Of a stretch of DNA of 64,000 nt, positions 37,695 through 46,938 are shown piece by piece; within the stretch, counting starts at the first letter, position 1; every line of letters starts with the position of its first letter. The stretch lies in assembly GCA_014896235.1 (NCBI GenBank), contig JADBKU010000022.1:1-64000 (forward strand), read 5' to 3'. The translations under genes and the position numbers were made by a program. The notes under the pieces are model-generated. The model did no database searches, was not told where the DNA came from, and was given only the letters and a program-made list of their open reading frames with translations. This DNA is from a bacterium. Lineage in GTDB: Bacteria; Desulfobacterota; Binatia; Binatales; Binataceae.

Positions 37695-39530
37695 CTATTT
37701 CTGCGGCGGAGCCGCCGCGGACGGTTCCACCTGCAGCAGCACCATCGCGTTGAGCCTGTGCTGCTTCGGATCCCATGGATATGCGGTCTCGGCCGTGACC
37801 TGGCGATAGGGAAAGTTCAGCTTCGGCAATTCGCGCCGGCGCACCACCAGCCATCGTACCTTGCCGCCCGCGATCGCCCGGTCGAGATCGGCCAGCCGAT
37901 CGTATTCCGGCGTCGGCTGGGGCAGGCCGAGGTAATAAACGGGGCCTTGATTCAGGTAAAAGGCCAAGCCCGGCGTGTCGGCGCCGATTAGCGCGCGAAT
38001 CCGATAGGCGAACGGTTTTTCGGTGCGATACGCGTCGCCCGCCGGCATCGCGAACACATAAAAGTAAAACATGAACAGCCACGCGATCGCGCCGATCGCC
38101 CATGCGAGTCGCGGCGGACGCAAGTCGCGCAGCGCCCATAAAATCGCGGCGACCGAACCGATCCAAAAGATCGCGTACACGCCGCGATCCGGCGCCGGCG
38201 GCAGTGCGGAGTAGGGATATGGCATGAACAGATGCGGCGGGATGAACGCGAGCGCCGCGACCGCGACCATCGCGATCACCACCACGAATCCGAACGTCAC
38301 AAGCCGGCGCACCAGCGGCGTCATCCGCTCCGGCGCCGCCAGCATCACGCGCGCAACCAGAATCGCGGCAGGCGGCAAAATCGGCAGGATATAGTAACTG
38401 CGCCGCGACCCGGAGAGCGTGAAAAATAGAAATGTCGCCCAGAAAAACGTGAGCGCGAAGCGATCCTGCACGGCCAGATCCGCGCCGATTTTCCGCCGAT
38501 GATGCGTATGCGCGAGCGCCGCCGGAAGCATCGCCGACCACGGCGCCATCAGCGCGAAGATCACGTACAGATACAGGTAGATCGGACCGCGATGGTCGAA
38601 CGGGGCGAAATAGCGCTCCACGTTCTCGCGATAGACCATGTAGATGCCGTGCTCGGAGCCGGTACGATGTTGCGAAATGGCGAACGGCGCGTAATAGACC
38701 GCGCCGGCAAGCGCGATCGCGACGGGCGTGGTCCAATTGAAAAACCATCGGTGCCGCTCGACAACCCATCGCCACCGCGCGCCGAGCGATCCGGAGCCAA
38801 GCCCGCGGATCGCCTCGGCCCATCCGTTCGCCACCGTTCGGTATGAGCCAATTACCACCAGCGGCAGGGCAAAACCGAGCAGCCCTTTCATCTGCGAGGT
38901 GACGGCCATGATCAGCCACAGCCCCATCACCCACCATCCGCCGTCCGCGTCGTCCTCGTGCGCAAGGAACAGCGTCAGCGCGGCCAGTTCGCCCGCGATC
39001 GTTTCGACGTCGGCCGAAGCGTTGCGCGAAAAAAAGACGAAACTGAAACTTGTCGAGAGAATCAGGGCGGAAATTACGCCGGTGCGCAGGTCGTATAGCC
39101 GGCGTGCAATCACGATTAGCAACGCGATCGAAAGCAAGCCCGCGAATGCCGACGGCGCCCGCGCCGCCGTTTCATTCACCGCGCCGATAATCCATCCGAC
39201 GCCAAGAATCAGCCAGTAGGACCCCAGCGGTTTGTCGAAATAGGAGCGCCCGTTGATCGTCGGCCAGAAGTAGTTGCCCGTCAGATGCATCTCGCGGGAG
39301 ATTTCGCCCCAGCGAAATTCCGACGACCAGAGCGCGCGCACGCCCAGCCGGGCAAAGAATAGAATCGCCGCAAGGCCCAGCACGACCATCGCCGCGCGCC
39401 GCCACCATGCGTCGCTGTGCGCGAGCGGATCAGCCGATTCGACGGTCCGCGCCGCGCTGTGAGCTTCCAATTCAGATGATTGCTGCGCGGCAGAGCCACA
39501 CTCCGCGCGATCGACATCGAGAGAACCCAT
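37695..39530 (-). CDS. ArnT-like GT39-family membrane glycosyltransferase
   Basis: ALWSSEFRWGEISREMHLTGNYFWPTINGRSYFDKPLGSYWLI; multiple TM segments; SGSRRSYYILPILPPAAIL. Confidence 0.87.
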   Translation of the reverse strand: MGSLDVDRAECGSAAQQSSELEAHSAARTVESADPLAHSDAWWRRAAMVVLGLAAILFFARLGVRALWSSEFRWGEISREMHLTGNYFWPTINGRSYFDKPLGSYWLILGVGWIIGAVNETAARAPSAFAGLLSIALLIVIARRLYDLRTGVISALILSTSFSFVFFSRNASADVETIAGELAALTLFLAHEDDADGGWWVMGLWLIMAVTSQMKGLLGFALPLVVIGSYRTVANGWAEAIRGLGSGSLGARWRWVVERHRWFFNWTTPVAIALAGAVYYAPFAISQHRTGSEHGIYMVYRENVERYFAPFDHRGPIYLYLYVIFALMAPWSAMLPAALAHTHHRRKIGADLAVQDRFALTFFWATFLFFTLSGSRRSYYILPILPPAAILVARVMLAAPERMTPLVRRLVTFGFVVVIAMVAVAALAFIPPHLFMPYPYSALPPAPDRGVYAIFWIGSVAAILWALRDLRPPRLAWAIGAIAWLFMFYFYVFAMPAGDAYRTEKPFAYRIRALIGADTPGLAFYLNQGPVYYLGLPQPTPEYDRLADLDRAIAGGKVRWLVVRRRELPKLNFPYRQVTAETAYPWDPKQHRLNAMVLLQVEPSAAAPPQK

Positions 39531-39605
39531 CGCCGAAAAGGTTCGCAGTCCGGATAGGCGAGAGCAAGCCCGCCCGCGCTCGATTCGCGATCGGCTCGCG
39601 CCGGG

Positions 39606-40889
39606 CTAAATCTTGCGCGAATCGTCCGGCAACGTGATGCCGGCTTTCGCCGCCGACTCACGCGCCGCCGCACGGAAAATTCCGCGCGTCATCGTCGCCG
39701 CCGATTCGCTCGCGCGCGCCGCGTAGATTTTCGCGCGCGCCGCATGCGCCTCGCGATCGTCGGGCGCGGCGGCCACGGCCCAGTCGATTAGGTGCGACGC
39801 GAGCGCCAGCTCGCCAGCTTCCATCCGCGCCAGCGCCCGCGCCACGAGCTTGTCCGCGCCGCCCGCCAGCTCGGCGATCTCGCCTGCTTGCGCGGCGGGC
39901 GCCGCCGGCTTCAGCTCGGACGGGCGGCCGTCGTACCATCCCCCTTCGAGCCGCCAGATATTCCGTACGATATATTGCGGCTCGTCGTAAACCGCCTGCA
40001 AATACGGCCGATCGGCCAGTCTGGCGGGCGGCGCGGCCTGCGCGAGAATCTCGCTGAGCGGCGCTCCCGCGTTCATCATCGCGATCGTCTGGTCGTACAG
40101 GCTCTGCAGGTATTCCGCCGTCTCATTCAGGATTTGCCGAATCCGCACGGCGCCGAAAACCGCGGCGCCGTGGCCCGGCAGCAGCACCTCGGCGCCGGTC
40201 CTGGCCATCGCGCGCAGCGCCTCCGCCCATTCGCGCGCATAGCGCTGCGCCTTCTGCGGATTTCCCGCGTTCGGCGCCGCCCAAATTATGAAATCGCCCG
40301 TGCACAGGACCTTGTGTTGCGCGATATAGACCCAGCAGGCGTCGTCGGTCTCGCCGCGCCCATGATGACACTCGAACTTCACGCCGCCAGCCGCGACCGT
40401 CAGCCGGTCTTCGAAGTAGGTGTCCGGATAGACGTAATCCGCCGGCCATCCCGCCGGCAGTCCGAATTGCCGCGCATTGATTAGACCGTTGTAGCCGGCC
40501 GTGCGCTTGTACCGGTCAAAGCGCGCGGCGATCGCGCGATGGCCGACCACGCGCGCCCGCGCCACGTGGTTTTTCTGCCCCTCCGCAGCGAACGCCGCCA
40601 TCCCCAGCGCGTGATCGACATGGCCGTGCGTATAAATCGCCGTATTGATCCGGTCCGGCGCGAACCGCCGCACCATCCGCACCGTCTCTTCCTGGTTGAA
40701 CCATGCCCCGGTGTCGATCAGCACCAGCCCCTCGTCGGTCCGCACCGCCGTGAAGTTCGCGAACCATTGATAGAACATGACGCCCGGCGCGACTTCCTCG
40801 CTCTCGCCGGTCGGGGTCATCGGATGCTGCTGGAGGACGGTAATCTCGCCGTTCCAGAATCTTTCGGCCTGCTCCCTGATTGCGCCCAT
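39606..40889 (-). CDS. MBL-fold metallohydrolase, alkyl sulfatase-like
   Basis: DEGLVLIDTGAWFNQEETVRMVRRFAPDRINTAIYTHGHVDHALGM; FECHHGRGETDD; LLPGHGAAVFG; C-terminal dimerisation-like region. Confidence 0.85.
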   Translation of the reverse strand: MGAIREQAERFWNGEITVLQQHPMTPTGESEEVAPGVMFYQWFANFTAVRTDEGLVLIDTGAWFNQEETVRMVRRFAPDRINTAIYTHGHVDHALGMAAFAAEGQKNHVARARVVGHRAIAARFDRYKRTAGYNGLINARQFGLPAGWPADYVYPDTYFEDRLTVAAGGVKFECHHGRGETDDACWVYIAQHKVLCTGDFIIWAAPNAGNPQKAQRYAREWAEALRAMARTGAEVLLPGHGAAVFGAVRIRQILNETAEYLQSLYDQTIAMMNAGAPLSEILAQAAPPARLADRPYLQAVYDEPQYIVRNIWRLEGGWYDGRPSELKPAAPAAQAGEIAELAGGADKLVARALARMEAGELALASHLIDWAVAAAPDDREAHAARAKIYAARASESAATMTRGIFRAAARESAAKAGITLPDDSRKI

Positions 40890-41020
40890 AATCTTGTCCG
40901 CCCGTGATTATCCGACTCGCTCGCGCGCCAGTGCAAACCGGCCGCGCGCCGCTGCAAGGTTGCGGCCTGCGCTTGAAATAAGTATGATTTTTCTGGAATA
41001 TTCGCCGCTCTAATCGCGCA

Positions 41021-41674
41021 ATGTTTACCGGAATAATTGAGGATTTGGGCACGGTCGCTTCCATCAAAGGCGCCGCCGACGGCGCCGTCGTGACGATCCG
41101 CACCGCGCTCCCCATCGCGCGTATCAAGCTCGGCGAATCGATCGCGATCAACGGCGCCTGCATGACCGTCACCGGCAAACGCAAGGGCGCCTTCACCGTC
41201 GACGTTTCCGCAGAATCGCTCCGCCGCACCGTGCTCGGCGATCTCAAGCCGGGCGATCGCGTGAATCTCGAACGATGCCTCACGCTCGGCAAGCTGATCG
41301 GCGGTCATCTGGTCTCCGGCCACGTTGACGGCGTCGGCAAAATCGTCTCGATCACGCCCGAAGGCGATTCGCGCCTTTACACCTTTGAAGTTCCGGCGGC
41401 GCAGGCCCGCTACCTGGTCGAAAAAGGCTCCGTCACGCTCGACGGCGTGAGCCTGACCGTTTTCAACATCAAAGGGCGGCGTTTCTCCGTCGCGCTGATT
41501 CCCCATACGCTCAAGATGACCACGCTTGGCCGCAAAGGCCCCGGCGCGCGGGTCAATGTCGAAAGCGACATGCTGGTCAAATACGTCGAGCGGATTCTCG
41601 GACCGGCCCATGCCAACGGCCGCAAGCGCGCCGCCGCGCGGCTCTCCGCCGCGGCGCCGGGAGACGCGCTATGA
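41021..41674 (+). CDS. ribE: Riboflavin synthase alpha subunit
   Basis: MFTGIIEDLGTVASI; INGACMTVT; LGGHLVSGHVDGVG-like GGHLVSGHVDGVGKI; VTLDGVSLTVF. Confidence 0.96.
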   Translation: MFTGIIEDLGTVASIKGAADGAVVTIRTALPIARIKLGESIAINGACMTVTGKRKGAFTVDVSAESLRRTVLGDLKPGDRVNLERCLTLGKLIGGHLVSGHVDGVGKIVSITPEGDSRLYTFEVPAAQARYLVEKGSVTLDGVSLTVFNIKGRRFSVALIPHTLKMTTLGRKGPGARVNVESDMLVKYVERILGPAHANGRKRAAARLSAAAPGDAL

Positions 41675-42165
41675 GCCTGATGCAGATTCCGCGCAAGATC
41701 GAATACGCCCTGCGCGCCATGATCCATCTGGCCGACAATCCCGAGGGCGTCGCTCGCGGTTCCGAAATCGCCCGCGCCGAACATATCCCGAAGTACTACC
41801 TCGAAAAGGTCATCCGCGACCTGATGCGCGGCGGGCTGGTCCGGGCGCGGCGCGGTCCCGGCGGCGGCTATCAGCTCGCCCGTCCGCCCGAATCGATCTC
41901 CTTCCGCGACGTTATCGAAGCGGTCGAGGGTCCGATCGCTCTCAATCTCTGCGTCGAGGGCGCCCCGCAATGCAGCCTGCAGCCGACCTGCCGGATGTTC
42001 CGGGTTTGGGAGGAGGGCCAGCGGATGCTGCTCGATATCTTCTCGCACACCACGATCAGCGAAATCGCGTTGTCGCGGCCGAACAGTCCGCCGCTTGGCG
42101 CGCCAGCGCCGCCCGCGGCCGTCCGCCCGTTCGCCGCCGCGTTCGCCGCCTCGGCCAAGAGTTGA
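41671..42165 (+). CDS. Rrf2-family regulator with three-Cys Fe-S-type motif
   Basis: MQIPRKIEYALRAMIHLAD; IPKYYLEKVIRDLMRGGLVRARRGPGGGYQLARPPESISFRDVIEAVEGPI; C-X6-C-X5-C. Confidence 0.92.
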   Translation: MSLMQIPRKIEYALRAMIHLADNPEGVARGSEIARAEHIPKYYLEKVIRDLMRGGLVRARRGPGGGYQLARPPESISFRDVIEAVEGPIALNLCVEGAPQCSLQPTCRMFRVWEEGQRMLLDIFSHTTISEIALSRPNSPPLGAPAPPAAVRPFAAAFAASAKS

Positions 42166-42279
42166 ATCCGCCCGGCGCGCCGCCATTGATCCAGTTTCCC
42201 GCTCGTCCGCGCGCATTCAATCGGCATTTTGCGCTTGGCTTCGCATTCCATACCGTCCGTCCGGAATCGGATCGCTAAA

Positions 42280-43461
42280 TTGAACGAAATCGAAATCGTC
42301 AATCCCGCGGCGCGTTCGGCGCATGTCCCTCAGTTCACCGAAAAAACCTTCTATCTCGAAGAGTTTTACGGCAAAAGCCTGCTCTTCGCCCTGATTCCGC
42401 CGAGCGGCGAACGGCTCAGCGAACTCGATTCGCTGGTCAAAACGCTCCGCGAGCTGCGCCGCAATCAGACCCGATGCATCCTGATCGCGTCGGCCGGCGC
42501 GCTCCCGCGCCTGGTGAAGCGGCTGGGCCGGATGCTCACCACGCCGCCGGTGACGTTCAATCCCGCCAAAGGCTTGCGCACCCGGCCCTATCCGCCCGAT
42601 TCCGCCGTCGCGCAAATCTGGCAGGGCCTGCGCGCCGGCTCGATCGTCGTCGCGGCGGCCGAAACCGGCGATCCCGACGACCTCGTCATCTTCGCCCAGG
42701 AACTCGCCAGCCGCTTGCGCGTCTTCAAGCTCCTGATGCTCGAGCGGGGCGGCGGCCTGCGCGACAAGGACGGCGCCATCGACTCCTTCGTCGATCTGCG
42801 CCGCATCCGGCGCGCGCTCGGCCTCGAAACCGACAAGCTCCGCCGCGCCACCATCCGCGCCGCCCGCCGCGCCCTGCTCGACGGCGTCGCCTCGGTCAAT
42901 CTCACCACGCCCCGCGGCGTTTACGAGGAGCTTTTCAGCTTCCTCGGCAGCGGCACGCTGCTCACCGAACAGCGCTACGCCAACGTCCGCCAGATTTCGA
43001 TCGACGATTTCGAGGAAGTCGAGGCGCTGATTCGCCGCGGCCAGAATGAGGGCTTCCTGCTCCGCCGCAGCGATTCCGAAATCGCCTCGCTGCTGCCCTC
43101 GTGTTTCGGCTACCGCGTCGGCGACGAACATCTCGCCGGCATCTGCGCCCTGCTCACCGAACCCTATCGCCGCGAACGCGCCGGCGAAATCACCGCGCTC
43201 TACACGCTCACCCGTTTTCTCGGCGAGGGCGTCGCCACCGAACTCGTGCGCGAGGTCGTCGCCGAGGCGCGCAAGCGCCGCTTGCGTTACGTCTTCGCCT
43301 GCACCTCCGAAGAACGCGCCGCGCGCTTTTTCTCCAGACTCCGCTTCGGACGCGCGCGTTTCCGCCGCGTCTCGCCCGCGAAAATCGCGGCCGCCAAATG
43401 GCGCGGCTACGAAAAGGCGCGCATCGCCCACCTCGCGATCTTCCGCTGCGATCTGGACTGA
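42280..43461 (+). CDS. N-acetylglutamate synthase-like protein (degenerate amino-acid-kinase domain plus GNAT domain)
   Basis: AFLQ-type kinase remnants (VDLRRIRRALGLETDKLRRATIRAARRALLDGVASVNLTTPRGVYEELFSFLGSGTLLTEQRY) followed by GNAT core (EITALYTLTRFLGEGVATELVREVVAEARKRRLRYVFACTSEERAARFFSRLRF); TTG start at 42280. Confidence 0.65.
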   Translation: MNEIEIVNPAARSAHVPQFTEKTFYLEEFYGKSLLFALIPPSGERLSELDSLVKTLRELRRNQTRCILIASAGALPRLVKRLGRMLTTPPVTFNPAKGLRTRPYPPDSAVAQIWQGLRAGSIVVAAAETGDPDDLVIFAQELASRLRVFKLLMLERGGGLRDKDGAIDSFVDLRRIRRALGLETDKLRRATIRAARRALLDGVASVNLTTPRGVYEELFSFLGSGTLLTEQRYANVRQISIDDFEEVEALIRRGQNEGFLLRRSDSEIASLLPSCFGYRVGDEHLAGICALLTEPYRRERAGEITALYTLTRFLGEGVATELVREVVAEARKRRLRYVFACTSEERAARFFSRLRFGRARFRRVSPAKIAAAKWRGYEKARIAHLAIFRCDLD

Positions 43462-43540
43462 CCGGCGCTCGATTGGCGCGGACGAATTTTGCCGCGCGCT
43501 TCGCCCCCGCGCGCCGCATCCGCTACGATCTGGCCTTCCG

Positions 43541-45187
43541 ATGGAATCTTCCGCCGCTCCCGACAACTCCGCGCGTCCGCGCCGGCCGCCGCTGCGATGG
43601 TCCCAGCGGCTCGCGCTCGCCGCCGCCGTCGCCGCCATCGCCGCCGTCAGCCTTCATCGGCTTGGCGCGGCCGACGTATGCGGCGCCAACGAAGCCGTCG
43701 AGGCCGTATTTCTGCAACAGATGGTCGAACACGGCCGGCTGCTCTTTCCGCTCGAAAACGGCGTCGCCCCGATGTACAAGCCGCCGCTCTTTCATTGGAC
43801 CGCCGTCGCGCTCGACCGGCTCGCCGGCATCCATCGCGTCACCGCATGGAACCTGCGCCTGCCGACCGCCCTCTACGCCATCGCCGGCGTAATCCTGACG
43901 CTCGCGTTTGCGCTCGATTTTCTCAGTCCGAACGCCGCCGCGCTCGCCGGCCTGATCCTCGCCGGCTCCTATCAATACGTGGAGAACGCGCGCATCGGGC
44001 GCGTCGATATGACGCTCGCCTTCTGCGAAACCCTAGCGCTGCTCGCTTTCGCATGGTGGTACGCGCCGCGCGGCGCGCCGGCCGACAATCCCGATCCCGC
44101 CCGCCGCGGCCCCGATTCGCTCCGCTATCTGCTCGCCGCGGCGCTCGGCCTCGGCGTGCTCGCCAAGGGACCGGTGGGCGCGATGCTTCCGGCGCTCGCG
44201 ATCGCGATCTTTCTCTTCGCTGAACGCCGCCCGCGCGAAATCCTGCGGCTCGCCACGCCGGGCCCCGTCGCCACCACCGTGATTCTGGGCGCAAGCTGGT
44301 ACGCGGCCTGCCTGTTCGGCCGGCGCTACGGCTTTCTCGACCGCCAGATCGGCAGTGAAAACTTCGGGCGGTTTTTCGGCGCGCTGGGCGCGATGCCGCC
44401 CTGGTATTACGTAAAACCGCTCCTGTTCAACTCGGTTCCCTTCAGCCTGCTCGCGCCCGCCGCCGTCTATGCGGCGCTGCGCTGGCCGACCGCGTCCGCG
44501 CAACCGCCGCCGCCCGATCCGCCCGGCCGGCCGCGTCAGAATCCGCTTTCGCTTCTGGCCAGCCTGCGCATGATGTTCCTGCCGGCGCTCGACGCCCCGC
44601 GCGGCGCCGATCCGCTCGCCGCGCCGCGGACGCGCGCCGCCGTCCGCCTCGGCGCGATTTTCTATCTGACCACACTGGTTTTCTTCTCGATCGCCGCATA
44701 CAAGCGGCGCGCCTACCTGCTGCCGGTCTGGCCGATCCTCGCGGTCGTGATCGCGTGGTGGATCGAACGGCTCGCCCGTCGCCGCGCCGGCCGCTACCTG
44801 CGCATCGGAACGCTCGCGGCGGCCTGCGTGATGATCGCGTTCAATTTCTTCTATCTGCCGGGCAAGGAGGTCCGCGATTGCGCCAACGATTCGTTCCGCG
44901 CCGCCGCAGCCGAAATCAACCGCGTGGTCGGACCGGCCGAGCCGCTCTATCTCTATCGCTTTGAGGACGAACCGGCGCCGCTGCTCTTTTATCTCCATCG
45001 CACCGCGCCGCGAATCTCCGGCAAGCTCGGCGACGCGCCGCCCGGCTACGTGCTGGTTCCGCTCGGCGTCTGGCGCCAACTCAAGGGCCAGGCGCTCGAT
45101 CTCCGGCCGGTGCTGACCACCACGTCGGGCCGGCCGCGCCTCGTGCTGCTGCGCCGCGGCGCGGCCTACGCCGCGGCGACGGATTAG
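43541..45187 (+). CDS. GT39-family membrane glycosyltransferase
   Basis: NEAVEAVFLQQMVEHGRLLFPLENGVAPMYKPPLFHWTAVALDRL; many TM helices; YKRRAYLLPVWPILAV; start MESSAAPDNS. Confidence 0.87.
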   Translation: MESSAAPDNSARPRRPPLRWSQRLALAAAVAAIAAVSLHRLGAADVCGANEAVEAVFLQQMVEHGRLLFPLENGVAPMYKPPLFHWTAVALDRLAGIHRVTAWNLRLPTALYAIAGVILTLAFALDFLSPNAAALAGLILAGSYQYVENARIGRVDMTLAFCETLALLAFAWWYAPRGAPADNPDPARRGPDSLRYLLAAALGLGVLAKGPVGAMLPALAIAIFLFAERRPREILRLATPGPVATTVILGASWYAACLFGRRYGFLDRQIGSENFGRFFGALGAMPPWYYVKPLLFNSVPFSLLAPAAVYAALRWPTASAQPPPPDPPGRPRQNPLSLLASLRMMFLPALDAPRGADPLAAPRTRAAVRLGAIFYLTTLVFFSIAAYKRRAYLLPVWPILAVVIAWWIERLARRRAGRYLRIGTLAAACVMIAFNFFYLPGKEVRDCANDSFRAAAAEINRVVGPAEPLYLYRFEDEPAPLLFYLHRTAPRISGKLGDAPPGYVLVPLGVWRQLKGQALDLRPVLTTTSGRPRLVLLRRGAAYAAATD

Positions 45188-45210
45188 GCCGCAGCCTCAC
45201 GTAATAACTT

Positions 45211-45262
45211 TCGATTATCGATAATCGATTATCGGAATAATACATCGGATTATCGATTATCC
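45211..45262. repeat. Cluster of overlapping AT-rich palindromes (CGATTATCGATAATCG family)
   Basis: tCGATTATCGATAATCGATTATCGGaataatacatCGGATTATCGATTATCCGg; two overlapping perfect 16-bp palindromes plus one near-perfect 18-bp palindrome. Confidence 0.85.
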
Positions 45263-45759
45263 GGTCGATCCGGACCCGCACGCAGAAACTTTTCGATCCG
45301 CTTGCCGACAGCCCCTTCGCGTCTGAGCTGGCATTCGTAAATCGCCAGCACCCGCCAGCCCCGCGCGCGCAACTCCGCCGCCACCCGCCGATCCCGCGAC
45401 CGGTTGCGCGCCACCTTCGCGCGCCAGTACCCCGTGTTGGTCTTCGGCACGCGCGCGCCGCGGCGGCATCGATGGCCGTGCCAGAAGCATCCATGGACGA
45501 AAATCGCGGCGCGGTATTTCGGCAGCGCCAGGTCGGGTTTACCCGGCAGATCGTCGCGCTTCAGGCTGAAGCGAAAGCCCATCCGATGCGTAATCCGGCG
45601 CACCGCAAGTTCCGGCGCGGTGTCGCGCGATTTGACCGCGCGCATGATCCGCGACCGCTCGGCGGGATCTTCGCGCGGATGCGCCGCGTGTCCGGAGGCG
45701 GCGGCCTTTTTCATCGCGCGGCGCGCGCCGCTTCGCTTCCGGCGGCGCTCCTCCGCCAT
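45250..45759 (-). CDS. vsr: Very short patch repair endonuclease
   Basis: RSRIMRAVKSRDTAPELAVRRITHRMGFRFSLKRDDLPGKPDLALPKYRAAIFVHGCFWHGHRCRRGARVPKTNTGYWRAKVARNRSRDRR. Confidence 0.95.
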   Translation of the reverse strand: MAEERRRKRSGARRAMKKAAASGHAAHPREDPAERSRIMRAVKSRDTAPELAVRRITHRMGFRFSLKRDDLPGKPDLALPKYRAAIFVHGCFWHGHRCRRGARVPKTNTGYWRAKVARNRSRDRRVAAELRARGWRVLAIYECQLRREGAVGKRIEKFLRAGPDRPDNR

Positions 45760-46913
45760 GCCGCGGCGGGCGTTTCCGCGTCCGCGGTCGCGTCGAGCAG
45801 CGGCTCCAGCAGATGCGCAGCGAGAAACCGCACCACCGGCACGGCTACGCCGTCGCCCGCGACGTGATAGGCGTCACTGAAGCGCGCGGGCAGCACGAAG
45901 TTCTCCGGCAGGCCCATCAGCCGCGCCGCCTCGCGCGCGCTCAATAGCCGCGTGCGTATCCGGCCGCGCTCGGCCACGACCACGGTCTGCCGGCTCGAAC
46001 CGCCCGCCGGCGTCCGCAGACATCCGGCGATTCCGTCGAAGCGCGCTTCGGCGCGCTGGCGGCGGACGCCGTTTTCGTCAACGCGCGTGCGGCGATAGAT
46101 CGTGCCGACGATCGGGCCGTCGCTCGCCAGCGAGGCGCGCACTGCGGCGGCGACCTTGCGCCGATGAAGTTCGTTCATCAGACCGAGCAGCCGTTCGGTT
46201 TCTTCCGGGCGATGCCATCGCGCGGCTTCCGGATCGATAATCGCGGCAAGCGGCGGCGGCGCGGCCTCCGGCTGCCGCATCCGCCACCAAATCCATCGCG
46301 CGCTGGCCGCCCGACCAAGGCGGGCGTGCGCGGCGGCAAGCGCCGGAATCGTCCAGTGCGGCGTGGCCTCCGCGGCGATAATTCCCGCTGGAATTTCCAG
46401 GTCTTCGCGCACCGCGATCAAAAACAGGCGCGGCCGCGATTGGGGCAGAAAATCCGCCGCGTCGATCACCATCGCGCCAAGCCGGTAGCCGGATTGCGCA
46501 ATAGCCTCCGCGATCGCGATAAAGTCCGCCCCGCCGCGCGCGCGCAGGAGACCGATTACATTTTCGATCGCGACTGCTTTTGGCGTCCGCGCCGCCGCGC
46601 CCAGCGCCTCGATCAGGCGCCAGAACGGCCAGAACGTTCCCGAACGCGCGCCGCGCAGCCCGGCGCCCGCGCCGGCCAGCGACAGGTCCTGACACGGAAA
46701 CGAAGCCCACGCCAAATCCGCCGCACCCGGCAGATCGGCCGCGTCAAGTTCCGCGACGTCGCCGCGCATGAATTCGCGATCGCCAAAATTAGCCGTGTAA
46801 CAGGCGGCCTTTTTCGCATCGATATCGTTCGCGAAGAGACATCGCCAGCGCGCGCCGAGCCCCAGCCGCGCCATCCCGGCGCCGGCGAAGAATTCGTAAA
46901 AGGTCAAGCTCAT
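45711..46913 (-). CDS. DNA (cytosine-5-)-methyltransferase
   Basis: FYEFFAGAGMARLGLG; WASFPCQDLSLAGAGAGLRGARSGTFW (PCQ motif IV); AIENVIGLL motif VI; SAREAARLMGLPENF. Confidence 0.95.
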   Translation of the reverse strand: MSLTFYEFFAGAGMARLGLGARWRCLFANDIDAKKAACYTANFGDREFMRGDVAELDAADLPGAADLAWASFPCQDLSLAGAGAGLRGARSGTFWPFWRLIEALGAAARTPKAVAIENVIGLLRARGGADFIAIAEAIAQSGYRLGAMVIDAADFLPQSRPRLFLIAVREDLEIPAGIIAAEATPHWTIPALAAAHARLGRAASARWIWWRMRQPEAAPPPLAAIIDPEAARWHRPEETERLLGLMNELHRRKVAAAVRASLASDGPIVGTIYRRTRVDENGVRRQRAEARFDGIAGCLRTPAGGSSRQTVVVAERGRIRTRLLSAREAARLMGLPENFVLPARFSDAYHVAGDGVAVPVVRFLAAHLLEPLLDATADAETPAAAWRRSAAGSEAARAAR

Positions 46914-46938
46914 CGACGCCCGCCGCGCCGGACGGGAA

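Noticed and set aside
37648-38937. 429-aa minus-strand ORF overlapping the ArnT-like gene in another frame
   Set aside because: Frame-shifted shadow of the membrane glycosyltransferase; the 37695-39530 frame has the TM pattern and motifs.
41021-41060. Possible FMN riboswitch upstream of ribE
   Set aside because: The short leader before 41021 shows no recognisable FMN aptamer core.
42217-43638. 473-aa minus-strand ORF opposite the NAGS-like gene
   Set aside because: High-GC antisense shadow ORF with low-complexity A/E/G/R composition.
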